A stretch of DNA of 64,000 nucleotides, taken from contig VFZE01000024.1 of the NCBI GenBank assembly GCA_016871315.1, positions 1 to 64,000 of the forward strand. The letters run 5' to 3'. The stretch is from Acidimicrobiia bacterium (lineage in GTDB: Bacteria > Acidobacteriota > Terriglobia > Bryobacterales > Bryobacteraceae). Positions 33,119-41,950 of this stretch are shown in pieces. Numbering within the stretch: position 1 is the stretch's first letter; each line of letters starts with the position of its first letter. The notes beneath the pieces are model-generated. The model saw only the letters and a program-made list of their open reading frames with translations, had not been told where the DNA came from and searched no databases. A program made the translations under genes and the position numbers.

Positions 33119-34018
33119 TTAGATCCCCGCCACGATCTGCGCTTCCACCAGGCTTAGTTCCACGCTCACACGGATCGCCCCGCCTTCCACCTCGTAGGTC
33201 ATCGTGGAAAAATCCGCTCCCGTCACCATCGGGTCCGGAACAACTTCCGGCATGCCGAGCTCGAAGTGCCCGTCATGTTTGCACCAGCCGAGTACCGATC
33301 CACAAATCACGTTGGCCAGTTCTCCGGCGAAAGACTCCACCTGGTCCGGCTTGATATACTCCGGACCTTCCTCTCCGAAAAAGTTGGCGGTCATCATGGC
33401 CGCGGCTTCGTAGGTCAAGGTAAGCCCCAGCCACCCGATCGCATCTCCGTTGAAGTGCATCTTCACGCTGATAGAGTCCTCGATACCGGGCATCTCGCCC
33501 TCCAGGACGCCGTCCAGCGAGGCAAAACACATCGTTTCCAGCGCATGAGCCGTCACGGAGTTCAGCAGCGGCTCGGCTCCCTTTTCGGTTACCATTACCG
33601 GGCATACCGGCCAGGCCGGATTCTCCGGTTTCCGCGTGTCAGCCAGCACGCGCTCCAGCTCTTGTGACAAGGCTTCTGGTGTCACCGGCTTGGTTACGTA
33701 TCCTCTGGCGCCCAACGCGAACACGCGTGCCCGCCGGCTATCGGTGGCGTCGGTGGAGACGATTACCACCGGAATCTCATTCATCCCCGGCACTGCCCTC
33801 ATGGCACGCAGGAACTGCTCGCCGTTCATTTTCGGCATGTTGATGTCGGAGAGAACCAGATCCACCGGTTCGCTCTGGTTTTGCAGTAAGTCCAGCGCCT
33901 CCTCGCCATCACCTGCCTGCAGAAACTCGCTCACCTCCACGCCGCTCAACTCCACTACCCGGCTGATGAACTTCCGCGTCGCACGGGAATCATCCACAAT
34001 CAAAACTCGCAGTGCCAT
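33119..34018 (-). CDS. CheY-CheX fusion: response regulator with C-terminal CheX/CheC-like phosphatase domain
   Basis: A 299-aa protein. Residues 1-125 are a complete receiver (DD at 9-10, D58 phospho-site, TD/ST region at 88-90, K110). Residues about 135-299 form a CheX/CheC-like domain with the phosphatase motif ExxN at E233/N236 in FAGELANVICG. CheX-type proteins dephosphorylate CheY-P. Having both in one chain suggests self-limiting phosphorylation or dephosphorylation of a partner. It lies between cheD and cheB in the che operon. Confidence 0.85.
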   Translation of the reverse strand: MALRVLIVDDSRATRKFISRVVELSGVEVSEFLQAGDGEEALDLLQNQSEPVDLVLSDINMPKMNGEQFLRAMRAVPGMNEIPVVIVSTDATDSRRARVFALGARGYVTKPVTPEALSQELERVLADTRKPENPAWPVCPVMVTEKGAEPLLNSVTAHALETMCFASLDGVLEGEMPGIEDSISVKMHFNGDAIGWLGLTLTYEAAAMMTANFFGEEGPEYIKPDQVESFAGELANVICGSVLGWCKHDGHFELGMPEVVPDPMVTGADFSTMTYEVEGGAIRVSVELSLVEAQIVAGI

Positions 34019-34540
34019 TCAGATGGTCCTCCGGATCCCAGCCGCGGAAGCCGGGCGGCTGCCAAAATTCCCCACCGGTCCTTCCTGCAACAAGTACTGT
34101 CCACTAGCAATGTGGATGCGGATCGTCCGGTAGCAGGTCCCTCCGATCGCTTCTTCGGTTACCATTACTCCTGCCTTCCACAACAGCTTTTTCAGAATCA
34201 GATAATTCCTCTTGCCGATATCCAGGAATCCGTTGTCGTTCAGTACATGCGCTCCTCCCGCCACGTGCACCTTTAGACGTTTTTTTTCGGCCCCCAGTTG
34301 GTAGGCGCCATGAAACAGTGCGGGAACCCCGGTATCTCCGTACATGTACGGGTTCTTACGCGCCCGCTCCGCGTCGATGGTGGAGTCCGGCAGCATGTAA
34401 TGTAACAGCCCTCCCACTTTCGCCACCGGATCGTAGACCGTGACCGCTATGCAGGAGCCCAGCGCGTAGGTGACCAGCGTCGCGTCCGGGTCCTTGGCCA
34501 GCTTGCAGTCCCCGATACCGACCACAATCTGTGCGCTCAC
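34019..34540 (-). CDS. cheD: Chemoreceptor glutamine deamidase CheD
   Basis: A 173-aa protein with the CheD signature TYALGSCIAVTVYDP, catalytic C30 in GSC, and H47 in LLHYMLPDS. KRLKVHVAGGAHVL and IGKRNYLILKKLL are further family elements. CheD deamidates receptor glutamines and, in other bacteria, interacts with CheC-type phosphatases, which fits the CheX-domain proteins here. It overlaps cheR by 4 bp and abuts the CheY-CheX gene. Confidence 0.93.
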   Translation of the reverse strand: MSAQIVVGIGDCKLAKDPDATLVTYALGSCIAVTVYDPVAKVGGLLHYMLPDSTIDAERARKNPYMYGDTGVPALFHGAYQLGAEKKRLKVHVAGGAHVLNDNGFLDIGKRNYLILKKLLWKAGVMVTEEAIGGTCYRTIRIHIASGQYLLQEGPVGNFGSRPASAAGIRRTI

Positions 34541-35436
34541 CTGCTATTCTCCTGACTCCCGGACATCCTAGGAGTTGGTTCCGATCCATCCGGCTTGCGG
34601 TACACCGCCGGTCTCACATAGGTCAACGGATGGTCGATGCCGTTCAGGCTCTCCGAGTGGCCCACGAACAAGTAGCCGCCCGGCTCCAGCGCGTTCGCCA
34701 TCTTGCACACTACATTGGCCTGCGTCGGCCGGTCAAAGTAGATCATCACATTGCGGCAGAAGATGGCCGGGAAGCGCCAGCTGGCGGGCACTGCGTCCAT
34801 GAGGTTGAACTTCTGGTACCGGACGCGGGACACGAAAGCCGGTTTCACCTGGTAGTGGCCGGCCCACTTGCCTTCCCCGCGCCGGAAATAGCGCTGCAGC
34901 CAGCCCGGCGGCAGCCCGTTCAGCCGATCCTCCGGATAGACCGCCCGCTTTGCTTGCAGAATTACCCGGTCGCTGATATCGGTGGCCAGAATCTCGATCT
35001 CCTGGAGGAGCATGGGGGAAATCGGCCCGCTCCCGCTTCGATGCTCGATCAGGTGGAATAGGATCGTGTACGGCTCCTCGCCGGTAGAACTGGCCGCGCA
35101 CCAGATGCGCAGCCCGCCCTGGTTCAGCATCCAGGGGAAGACCGTCTTGCGCAGGAACTCAAAATGCTCGGGCTCTCGCATGAAGTGCGTGTGGTTGGTA
35201 GTGAGCGCGTCGATCATATTCATCAGCACCGCCCCGGTTCTGTCCTGCTCCAAAAGGCTCAGCAGCTCCCGCACGCTGTTCAAACCGCTGCTGCGGATAT
35301 GCTTTCCGATCCGCATCGCGATCATCTGGTCCTTGCCCTTCCGCAAATCGATCCCGCTGCGTTCGTAGGCAATGCTCTGAATGCGCGCCAATTCACCTGG
35401 TTTTAGAACAAATGCGCCTTGATCATCTCTGTCCAT
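34537..35436 (-). CDS. cheR: Chemotaxis methyltransferase CheR
   Basis: A 299-aa SAM-dependent methyltransferase. The helical N-terminal domain ends in TTNHTHFMREPEHFEFL, followed by the SAM-binding start IWCAASSTGEEPYTI, the acidic strand ILATDIS and the FCRNVMIYFD motif typical of CheR. It methylates receptor glutamates to oppose CheB. It starts 6 bp after cheA and overlaps cheD. Confidence 0.94.
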   Translation of the reverse strand: MDRDDQGAFVLKPGELARIQSIAYERSGIDLRKGKDQMIAMRIGKHIRSSGLNSVRELLSLLEQDRTGAVLMNMIDALTTNHTHFMREPEHFEFLRKTVFPWMLNQGGLRIWCAASSTGEEPYTILFHLIEHRSGSGPISPMLLQEIEILATDISDRVILQAKRAVYPEDRLNGLPPGWLQRYFRRGEGKWAGHYQVKPAFVSRVRYQKFNLMDAVPASWRFPAIFCRNVMIYFDRPTQANVVCKMANALEPGGYLFVGHSESLNGIDHPLTYVRPAVYRKPDGSEPTPRMSGSQENSR

Positions 35437-35442
35437 CTACTC

Positions 35443-37488
35443 CTACTCCTCCCTGCGGGCGCCGAACACACCTTGCATGTCGAGGATCAGGCCGACATGG
35501 CCGTCTCCGAGGATTGCACCGCCGGCGATGCCGGCGACTTCGCGGAAGGTCGGCCCGAGGCCCTTGATGACCACCTCCTGCTTGCCGATCACCTCGTCCA
35601 CCAGCAGCGCCACGTCCTTGCCACCTACATCCGACACCACCAGCACACCGTCCTCCGGCTTGCGCGAGCGTGGTTCCATCGCGAACCGCTCGTGTAGCCG
35701 CACCAGCGGCAACAGATGATCGCGTACCATCACCGCCTCGGCGCAGGCATCCACTTGCGTGATCATTTCCGGCTTCGGCTGCAGCAGCTCACGCACGGCG
35801 AAGATCGGGATGATGAACCGGTCACCTCCCAGCGTGACCAGCAGCCCGTCGATAATGGCCAGTGTCAGCGGCAGCTTCAGAGAGAACGTGGAGCCCTTGC
35901 CCTGCACCGACCGGATGTCGACGCTGCCGCGCAGCTTTTGAATTTGCTTGCGGACGACGTCCAGGCCGACGCCGCGGCCGGAAATATCGCTCAGCACCTC
36001 CGCCGTCGAGAAGCCCGGCTGGAAGATCAGGTTGAGAACCTCTGATTCCGAAAGCGTCGCCGTGGGACCAATGATCCCGTTCCTCCGCGCCCTGGCCAGA
36101 ATCTTGTCATGGTTCAGGCCGCGTCCGTCGTCACTGATCTGAATCACGATCTGTCCGGAGTCGTGCCTGGCGCGAAGCATGATTTTGGCAGTGGAGTCCT
36201 TGCCCGCGGCGGCGCGCTCGGCCGGTGATTCCACGCCATGGTCCAGCGAGTTGCGCACCATGTGCATCAGCGCATCGGACAGTTCTTCCACAATCTGGCG
36301 GTCCACCTGGACGTTCTCGCCTTCGGTCTCCAGCACCACCTGCTTTCCGAATTTCCGCGCCAGGTCGCGCACCAGCCGTGCGTTCTTTTGAAACAACGGG
36401 CCGATTTCCACCATCCGCATTGACATGGCCACCCGCTGCACTTCATTCGTGATCCGCCCCAACTGGTTCAGGTTCCGCGCCAGTCGCGGGCGCGTGTTGG
36501 CCTGCAGATCCGGATCGCAGCTGACCATCGATTGGGCGATCACCATCTCGCCCACCATGTCCACCAGGTAGTCCAGTTTTTCCGTGTCTACCTTGACCGA
36601 TACCGAGCGGCCCGGCCCGCTTTTGGCGATGGCGGGTTCGCTCTTAGCCTGCTGGGATATTTCGGCCGGCAGCGGAGTGGATGGCGGCGGCTGAGGCGGC
36701 GGGGCCGATTCCGCCGTTTTGGGCGGCGCGGGGGCCTCCGCGGCCGGCGCCGGCTCCGCGGGCTCGTTGCCCGGCATGCATGCAAGGATCTGTTTGATGA
36801 GCGTCTGGTTCTCCCACAGCGGCCCGGGGGCTCCGGCGATCCCTCCGCTTTCCAGATGCTTCACCCAGCGCATTAAGTAGTCCGTGCTCGCAAGAATGAC
36901 GTCGTTAATGCCTGGAGTCAGTTTCAGCTTCCCTTCGCGCGCCAGATCCAGCAGCGTCTCCACCTCGTGCGCCACGTCCTTCACCGGATCCAGGTTCAGG
37001 AACCCGGCCAGCCCCTTGATCGTGTGGAAACTGCGGAAGACCGCATGCACCGGCTCGAGATCCTCCGGGTTCTTATCGAGTGCCAGCAGGTGGCCCTCGA
37101 TTGTGTCCAGGTGCTCACGTGCCTCGAGCACAAAGTCGGCAATCAGCTCCGGATCATTGGCGATCGATTGCGCGGCCGGGGTTCCCGAGGCCGACGGGCG
37201 TCTGTCCCCCTCAGCGAGCGCCTTCTGCATCCGCAGCAGGCCCTCCGATAGCGTCTCCAGCGGAGCGCCGCTGCTGCGAGCCTTGGCCACCAATTCGGCA
37301 GCCAGGGCGGCCAACTCCCGCAGGCCCTCCATCTTGGCAACACGGTGTAGCGCGTCCACCTCCTGCACCATGCTCTCCGCCGTTCCGGCATCGTCATTTG
37401 CAAGCACCAGCCGCATTGCCAGGGCATCCACTCTCTGACGGAGAATTTGGCCCATTCCAGCGTCGTGTTTATCCGGCATCTGTCCCAT
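35443..37488 (-). CDS. cheA: Chemotaxis histidine kinase CheA with an extra degenerate Hpt-like N-terminus
   Basis: About 681 aa. The standard Hpt domain holds the phosphorylated His (about H156, FRSFHTIKGLAGF). An Ala/Pro-rich linker leads to the dimerisation and ATPase domains (N box HMVRNSLDHGVE, G1 ISDDGRGL, G2 GRGVGLDVV) and a C-terminal CheW-like coupling domain. Before the Hpt domain are about 95 helical residues containing ALHRVAKMEGLRELA, which resembles a second, degenerate Hpt bundle. The P2 CheY-binding domain is not obvious. The start is ATG at 37488, with GTG at 37491 as an alternative; AGGG lies upstream. Confidence 0.93.
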   Translation of the reverse strand: MGQMPDKHDAGMGQILRQRVDALAMRLVLANDDAGTAESMVQEVDALHRVAKMEGLRELAALAAELVAKARSSGAPLETLSEGLLRMQKALAEGDRRPSASGTPAAQSIANDPELIADFVLEAREHLDTIEGHLLALDKNPEDLEPVHAVFRSFHTIKGLAGFLNLDPVKDVAHEVETLLDLAREGKLKLTPGINDVILASTDYLMRWVKHLESGGIAGAPGPLWENQTLIKQILACMPGNEPAEPAPAAEAPAPPKTAESAPPPQPPPSTPLPAEISQQAKSEPAIAKSGPGRSVSVKVDTEKLDYLVDMVGEMVIAQSMVSCDPDLQANTRPRLARNLNQLGRITNEVQRVAMSMRMVEIGPLFQKNARLVRDLARKFGKQVVLETEGENVQVDRQIVEELSDALMHMVRNSLDHGVESPAERAAAGKDSTAKIMLRARHDSGQIVIQISDDGRGLNHDKILARARRNGIIGPTATLSESEVLNLIFQPGFSTAEVLSDISGRGVGLDVVRKQIQKLRGSVDIRSVQGKGSTFSLKLPLTLAIIDGLLVTLGGDRFIIPIFAVRELLQPKPEMITQVDACAEAVMVRDHLLPLVRLHERFAMEPRSRKPEDGVLVVSDVGGKDVALLVDEVIGKQEVVIKGLGPTFREVAGIAGGAILGDGHVGLILDMQGVFGARREE

Positions 37489-37534
37489 CACTACCCTGGC
37501 TTTGCCAGGAAATCTTGCTGCTTTCCGCCCCGCC

Positions 37535-38056
37535 TTACTGTTTGAACATGCCGGCCAGGCTCTGGATCTCCTGGCTGGTCAGCACGCGGTCGATGTCCAG
37601 AAGGATCTTCACCTTGCCCTTCACCTTCGCCATGCCCAGCAGATGCGGCAGCTCAATCCCGGTTCCAAAGTCCGGTGTCTTCTGAATATCGTTGGCGGTC
37701 AGGTTCAGCACCTCGCTCACCTCGTCCACGATGATGCCCATCTGCGTTCCGCTCTGGCTCAACTGAACGACGATAATGCAGGTGCGCTGCGTGTATTCGG
37801 TCTCCGGCAGTCCGAACTTGATCCGCAGATCGATCACCGGAATCACTTTGCCGCGAAGGTTGATTACGCCTTTGACTTCCGAAGGTGTTTGCGGAACCCG
37901 GGTGATGTGCAGAACTCCCATGATCTCGCGCACCTTAATCACCTCAACGGCATATTCCTCCGTGGCAAGATGAAATGTCAGATACTTGCCGGCCATGGTG
38001 CCAGCCGGCGGCGCCTCGCTACCGGATTCCTTGGCCGCCATTGTTTGCATGGGCAT
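37535..38056 (-). CDS. cheW: Chemotaxis coupling protein CheW
   Basis: A 173-aa protein with the CheW SH3-like fold: YLTFHLATEEYAVEVIKVREIMG, then VPQTPSEVKGVINLRGKVIPVIDLR, and GIIVDEVSEVLNL. It bridges receptors and CheA. The N-terminal 20 residues are low-complexity and the exact start is uncertain; the ATG at 38056 has an AAGGA ribosome-binding site 12 bases upstream. It lies between the CheX-like gene and cheA. Confidence 0.93.
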   Translation of the reverse strand: MPMQTMAAKESGSEAPPAGTMAGKYLTFHLATEEYAVEVIKVREIMGVLHITRVPQTPSEVKGVINLRGKVIPVIDLRIKFGLPETEYTQRTCIIVVQLSQSGTQMGIIVDEVSEVLNLTANDIQKTPDFGTGIELPHLLGMAKVKGKVKILLDIDRVLTSQEIQSLAGMFKQ

Positions 38057-38162
38057 TGCTTTGCTTCGTCCTTTCTTTTTGATTCCTGGCGCCCTGTTTC
38101 AGGGAATTCTATTCCGGTTTCTCCCTTCGGAAACCCTGGCGCAGCCTGTCAGCGCAGACCTT

Positions 38163-38693
38163 TCACACCGCGACGCAACCCGTATGCGGAGAGCCTGCTC
38201 TTACTCCGCTGTCTTCCTTCGGACTCAAGGTGAAGTGCACGATCATCTGGTGTCCGGACCAGGTGAATGGAACAACAACCCATTCCCTGGTGCCAGGCGT
38301 GCGCGAGATGAAATTCCGGCCGAAAATCGCCGTCGGCACCCCCATGCTCAGCGGTCCTATGTGCGCTTCCAAGAGGTGCTTGATACCGCCGATCACCATA
38401 TTGGTTACCTCGGCGAAAGCGTCCAGCACCTCTTCATTCACCGTTTCATACTTGTCCATCAAGAACTGGGAAGCTATATGGCACGCCACGGCGGGCGAAC
38501 AGGAAAGACATCCGGTTCCCACCCATGTTCCAGTAAGGGCGGCGAAAGACAGCACTCCCACCGTTTCGTTTTGCAGGCTGGGTTCGGTCCCGGGAACTCC
38601 ACACTCAAGCTCCGTGCCCAACATCGTGGAGAATACTTCCATCGTGGCCTGTTGAATGCAATCCGCAGTTGTTTGCAAGCTTAGTTGGTCCAT
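38163..38693 (-). CDS. CheX-type CheY-P phosphatase
   Basis: A 176-aa protein started at the ATG at 38693, which has a GGAAAAGG ribosome-binding site; the frame is open further upstream without one. The phosphatase motif ExxN is at E95/N98 (FAEVTNMVIGG), in a CheC/CheX-like domain without a receiver. It heads the che operon and is a second phosphatase-type module beside the CheY-CheX fusion, so CheZ is probably replaced by CheX-type proteins. Confidence 0.78.
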   Translation of the reverse strand: MDQLSLQTTADCIQQATMEVFSTMLGTELECGVPGTEPSLQNETVGVLSFAALTGTWVGTGCLSCSPAVACHIASQFLMDKYETVNEEVLDAFAEVTNMVIGGIKHLLEAHIGPLSMGVPTAIFGRNFISRTPGTREWVVVPFTWSGHQMIVHFTLSPKEDSGVRAGSPHTGCVAV

Positions 38694-38866
38694 GACCTTT
38701 TCCGTATTTGCCACTGAGCGGCTTCGCCACGGACTGGCCATGCGTCTCGAATCCGCACAGCGGCCCATGGCCTGTCATGCTTTCTCATCGGAATTGCACG
38801 GATGAATGTGAGCCCGGGCAGGTGGGAAACGTCAGCCAAGTTATGTGTTAGACAATGAGAATGTTC

Positions 38867-38889
38867 GGTGGGAGAGCTCGCTCTCCACC
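38867..38889. repeat. Imperfect inverted repeat between pfkB and cheX
   Basis: GGTGGGAGAGC (38867-38877) is followed after two bases by GCTCTCCACC (38880-38889), a near-perfect inverted repeat with one bulged base. It lies in the 223-bp gap downstream of the pfkB-like gene on the minus strand. No T-run follows, so it is not a standard rho-independent terminator; a simple hairpin or protein site is possible. Confidence 0.35.
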
Positions 38890-38916
38890 AACGCCTTTGG
38901 ATTCAGTCTCTTGTCG

Positions 38917-39846
38917 CTAGACGAGCTCGCGCAGCTCTACTTTTTCGTAAATCTCCAGCGTTTGCTCCATGCTCGCAAACTGCACCCCCGGCAGCTGCGC
39001 TGACGCCGTGCCCGCTGCCACCGCCCAGCGGACCGCCTCGGCAAAATCGTCCTTCTGCCGCAGCGCCCACACAAAGGCCGCGTTCAGCGCGTCGCCGGCA
39101 CCGATCGGACAGACGGCGTTTATCCGCGGCGGAATGGCTTCCAGCACCAGGCCGTTGCGGGCAGCCAGGGCGCCCCGGCTGCCCAGGCTCAGCACCACCG
39201 ATCCGGCCCCCATTCCCACCATCCGCATCGCGGCGTTACGGATGTGCTGGCGCGTAATCAGCCCCTTGTTCAGTAGCCGGGCCGCCTCGTGCTGGTTTGG
39301 GGTAACCGCGCACGGCCCTTCCAGCAGCGTCTCCTGCAAGACTTCGGCGTCGCAATCCACCAGCGTGTGCACACCACGCCTCTTAGCCTCCCGGATGAGC
39401 CGGCGGTAAAAATCGGCTGGCACCTTAGGCGGCAGACTCCCGCAGACCAGAAGCCACGACGAGCGCTCCAGCTCCGAGACCACTACCTGCTCCACGCGCG
39501 CCAACTCCTCATCGCTCAACTCGGGCCCGGGTTCGTTCAGCTTTACCGTCAACCCCTGTTTATCGGTGATGATCAGATTCGTGCGGATGCTGCTGGCGAT
39601 CGGCACCACCTGAAATGGATACCCGGCCTTCTTCAGGTGCCGTTCCAGGCGCGTCCCGGCGTCGCCGCCAGATGGGCATACCGCTAGCGTCAGCGCCCCG
39701 TAGCTGTGTAGGACGCTGGAGGCGTTCAGGCCCCGGCCGCCGGCCGCCTCGGCGCTGTTGAGAATATAGCCGCGATCCTCAAAAACCAGCCGGTCGACGG
39801 AAACTGTCCGGTCCAGGGCCGGGTTGAGGGTCAGGGTGAGCAGCAA
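38917..39846 (-). CDS. PfkB-family hexose/1-phosphofructokinase-like sugar kinase
   Basis: A 309-aa ribokinase-family protein. The N-terminus LTLTLNPALDRTVSVDRLVFE is typical of the FruK/LacC/PfkB subgroup. AAGGRGLNASSVL and the C-terminal signature PIGAGDALNAAFVWAL, with the catalytic Asp, are present. These enzymes phosphorylate fructose-1-phosphate, fructose-6-phosphate or tagatose-6-phosphate; the exact substrate is not determined here. No PTS gene is nearby. It diverges from tatA. Confidence 0.85.
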   Translation of the reverse strand: MLLTLTLNPALDRTVSVDRLVFEDRGYILNSAEAAGGRGLNASSVLHSYGALTLAVCPSGGDAGTRLERHLKKAGYPFQVVPIASSIRTNLIITDKQGLTVKLNEPGPELSDEELARVEQVVVSELERSSWLLVCGSLPPKVPADFYRRLIREAKRRGVHTLVDCDAEVLQETLLEGPCAVTPNQHEAARLLNKGLITRQHIRNAAMRMVGMGAGSVVLSLGSRGALAARNGLVLEAIPPRINAVCPIGAGDALNAAFVWALRQKDDFAEAVRWAVAAGTASAQLPGVQFASMEQTLEIYEKVELRELV

Positions 39847-39885
39847 GCCCCCATTCTAGCAGGGGGAGGGCCGTCAAACGCCCGG

Positions 39886-39915
39886 TTGACGCTCACCGCC
39901 GCCGGTAGCTATCAT
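39886..39915 (+). promoter_or_regulatory. Predicted sigma70-type promoter upstream of tatA/B
   Basis: TTGACG (39886-39891) and TATCAT (39910-39915) are separated by 18 bases and match the sigma70 consensus at most positions. Transcription would begin near 39922, with AAGGAG at 39940-39945 before the ATG at 39951. The match is by eye only. Confidence 0.5.
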
Positions 39916-39950
39916 GAAGTTGTTCAAAATCGCCTGTTGAAGGAGTAGCT

Positions 39951-40424
39951 ATGGGTCCGTTGGGCTGGCAAGAAACCGTGTTCATCTTCGTCCTTGCCTT
40001 GCTCATTTTCGGCCCTCGAAAACTGCCGGAACTGGGCAAGACCATCGGCAAGGCGATGACGGAATTCCGCCGGGCATCAAGCGAGCTCAAGTCCACTTGG
40101 GATCGCGAAATGGCCTCGGTGGAAAGAGAAACCGAGTCGTTGAAGGACGTCACGGCCACCTATGACCGCCAGATTGCTGGCAGCTATGAGGATGGCTACA
40201 ACTCCTCCTACTACGATTCCAACTACGAGTACGGCTATGATTCCGGAGCCAGCTCTCCGGACTCCTCTGACTCATCCACCGTAGGTGCTTCCGCAACTCA
40301 GGGCGCCGAACAAACGGCCCAGTCCGCCGAGACCGCTTCTCCGGAAGCGGCAACGGCAACCGAGGTGGCTTCGCAGGATGCCACCGCGGAGCTGGCAGGC
40401 GGGCCGGATCCTGTTCGGACCTGA
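39951..40424 (+). CDS. TatA/TatB-like twin-arginine translocase subunit with Tyr-rich tail
   Basis: A 157-aa protein started at the ATG at 39951 with AAGGAG upstream. A single N-terminal membrane helix (ETVFIFVLALLIFGP) is followed by the hinge and amphipathic helix RKLPELGKTIGKAMTEFRRASSELK, the Tat signature. Residues about 75-105 are a Tyr/Asp/Gly/Ser-rich stretch (YNSSYYDSNYEYGYDSG), then an Ala/Thr/Ser/Glu-rich tail. It could act as TatA or TatB. It precedes tatC, whose extra N-terminal extension carries a similar Tyr-rich patch. Confidence 0.87.
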   Translation: MGPLGWQETVFIFVLALLIFGPRKLPELGKTIGKAMTEFRRASSELKSTWDREMASVERETESLKDVTATYDRQIAGSYEDGYNSSYYDSNYEYGYDSGASSPDSSDSSTVGASATQGAEQTAQSAETASPEAATATEVASQDATAELAGGPDPVRT

Positions 40425-40458
40425 ATACGCTCAACTAGCGGAAGCCAATTCGACCCTT

Positions 40459-41631
40459 ATGGACTCAGCTGAAGACAAGCAGAGTGCGCCGGAGCCTCTT
40501 CCCTCCGACGGCGGCTCACAACCCGCGACGCCGCCAGAGGCGGAGCCTCATCCAGAGAGCGCTCCGGCTGGGTCCGAATCGGTCCAGGTCGAACAAACGA
40601 CAGATAATTCAGATACTTATAACTATTACGACGACTACGGCTACGACAACTACGTCCCGGAAACCACCACGCAGACCGCCGTAGCCGAGCCTGCTCCCCC
40701 GGCGCCTCCTCCACCTCCTCCCTCCGGTCCCACCGATGGTGGTGATGAAGACGACGAAGGCATGCTCCGCATGTCTTTCATGGAGCACCTGGAAGAGCTG
40801 CGCGTGCGCATCATCCGGTCTCTCATGGGACTCGGCGTCGCCTTCGCCGTCAGCCTCTATTTCGTCAACGACCTCTGGGCCATTATCAGCGAGCCGGCCG
40901 TGGCCGCCCTGCGCCAGAACGGCGTCGAGAATCCCAGCCTCGCCATGCTCACCCCCACCGAAGCTTTCTCTGTCATCTGGGTGAAACTGCCCATTCTTAC
41001 CGCCATCTTCCTCGCCTCCCCGTGGATTCTCTATCAGGTGTGGTCTTTCATTGCCCCTGGTCTTTACCGAAGCGAAAGAAAGTGGGCCGCTCCGTTCATC
41101 ATCAGCACGGCAGGCCTCTTTATTTGCGGCGGACTGTTTGCCTACTTTGTCGCCTTCCGCCTTGGCCTCGCCTTCCTGCTCGGCATCGGCATCGGGCAGA
41201 ACGTGCAGGCTGTGGTTTCCCTCACCAATTACTTCGATTTGTTTGTCAATGTTACACTCGGCCTCGGCATTGTCTTTGAGCTGCCTGTCCTCATCTTCTT
41301 CCTCTCGCTGCTCCGCATCGTCACGCCGCACTTCCTGATCCGCAACTCCCGCTACGCCATCTTGATCATTGTCATCATCGCCGCTATCATCACCCCGACC
41401 GCCGATGTGGTCAACCTCGTCATCATCTCCGTGCCGATGACCGTGCTCTACTTCTCTGGCGTCTTCGCCAGTTACCTGCTTTACCTGAGCCGTGAAAACA
41501 AGCGCTTCCCCTGGTTGCTGACTTTGTTCCTGCTTGGCTGCCTGACAATTGTGATAGCCAGTGGAGTATACCTGGCCGTGGCAAAGTTCGGCTACAAACT
41601 AGTACTTTCCTGGCCGTTTCTAGTACGCTGA
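40459..41631 (+). CDS. tatC: Twin-arginine translocase subunit TatC with long low-complexity N-terminal extension
   Basis: A 390-aa protein. From about residue 100 it is a standard six-helix TatC: MSFMEHLEELRVRIIRSL at its start, YQVWSFIAPGLYRSERK in the first loop and TPTADVVNLVIISVPM near the fifth helix. The preceding 100 residues are unusual: Pro/Glu/Ser-rich with the Tyr patch TYNYYDDYGYDNY and a poly-Pro stretch. The ATG at 40459 starts the extension; internal starts near the conserved MSFMEHL would remove it. TatC recognises the RR signal peptide and several RR-signal proteins are encoded in this window. Confidence 0.9.
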   Translation: MDSAEDKQSAPEPLPSDGGSQPATPPEAEPHPESAPAGSESVQVEQTTDNSDTYNYYDDYGYDNYVPETTTQTAVAEPAPPAPPPPPPSGPTDGGDEDDEGMLRMSFMEHLEELRVRIIRSLMGLGVAFAVSLYFVNDLWAIISEPAVAALRQNGVENPSLAMLTPTEAFSVIWVKLPILTAIFLASPWILYQVWSFIAPGLYRSERKWAAPFIISTAGLFICGGLFAYFVAFRLGLAFLLGIGIGQNVQAVVSLTNYFDLFVNVTLGLGIVFELPVLIFFLSLLRIVTPHFLIRNSRYAILIIVIIAAIITPTADVVNLVIISVPMTVLYFSGVFASYLLYLSRENKRFPWLLTLFLLGCLTIVIASGVYLAVAKFGYKLVLSWPFLVR

Positions 41632-41724
41632 TCTGACCCCGGATTATAGAATCTTCAGCCCCCCTGAATTACCATTGAATCACCTCCTCCTCTCGCTAGC
41701 TTCATTCACCAAGGGTGTCTTTCA

Positions 41725-41937
41725 ATGGATTTGCTGAAATCGATCAATGAACTAAAAGAAGAAAAAAAGAGAATCGAATACGCGATCGCCGCTTTGGAGG
41801 CTATTCTGTCCGACAGCTCTGTGACAGCCAAACCCGCCAGCCGGCGCGGCCGCAAGAGCATGTCGGAGGAGGAGCGGGCCGAGGTGTCCAAGCGCATGAA
41901 GCAATACTGGCGCAAGAAGCGACAGGACAAACACTGA
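41725..41937 (+). CDS. Small basic helical protein with RGRK motif
   Basis: A 70-aa protein. The first 30 residues are helical (LKSINELKEEKKRIEYAIAALEAIL) and the rest is basic, with RRGRKSMSEEERAEVSKRMKQYWRKKR. Similar small proteins with an RRGRxSMS...MKxYWxxRR pattern are common in Acidobacteriota, as I remember them. The RGRK core recalls AT-hook-type DNA-binding motifs, so a nucleoid or regulatory role is possible but unproven. It stands alone after tatC. Confidence 0.6.
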   Translation: MDLLKSINELKEEKKRIEYAIAALEAILSDSSVTAKPASRRGRKSMSEEERAEVSKRMKQYWRKKRQDKH

Positions 41938-41950
41938 TCCTGACGCGCTT

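Noticed and set aside
38867-38889. Hairpin considered as a rho-independent terminator
   Set aside because: No T-run follows on either strand and the loop is only two bases, so it is listed only as an inverted repeat.
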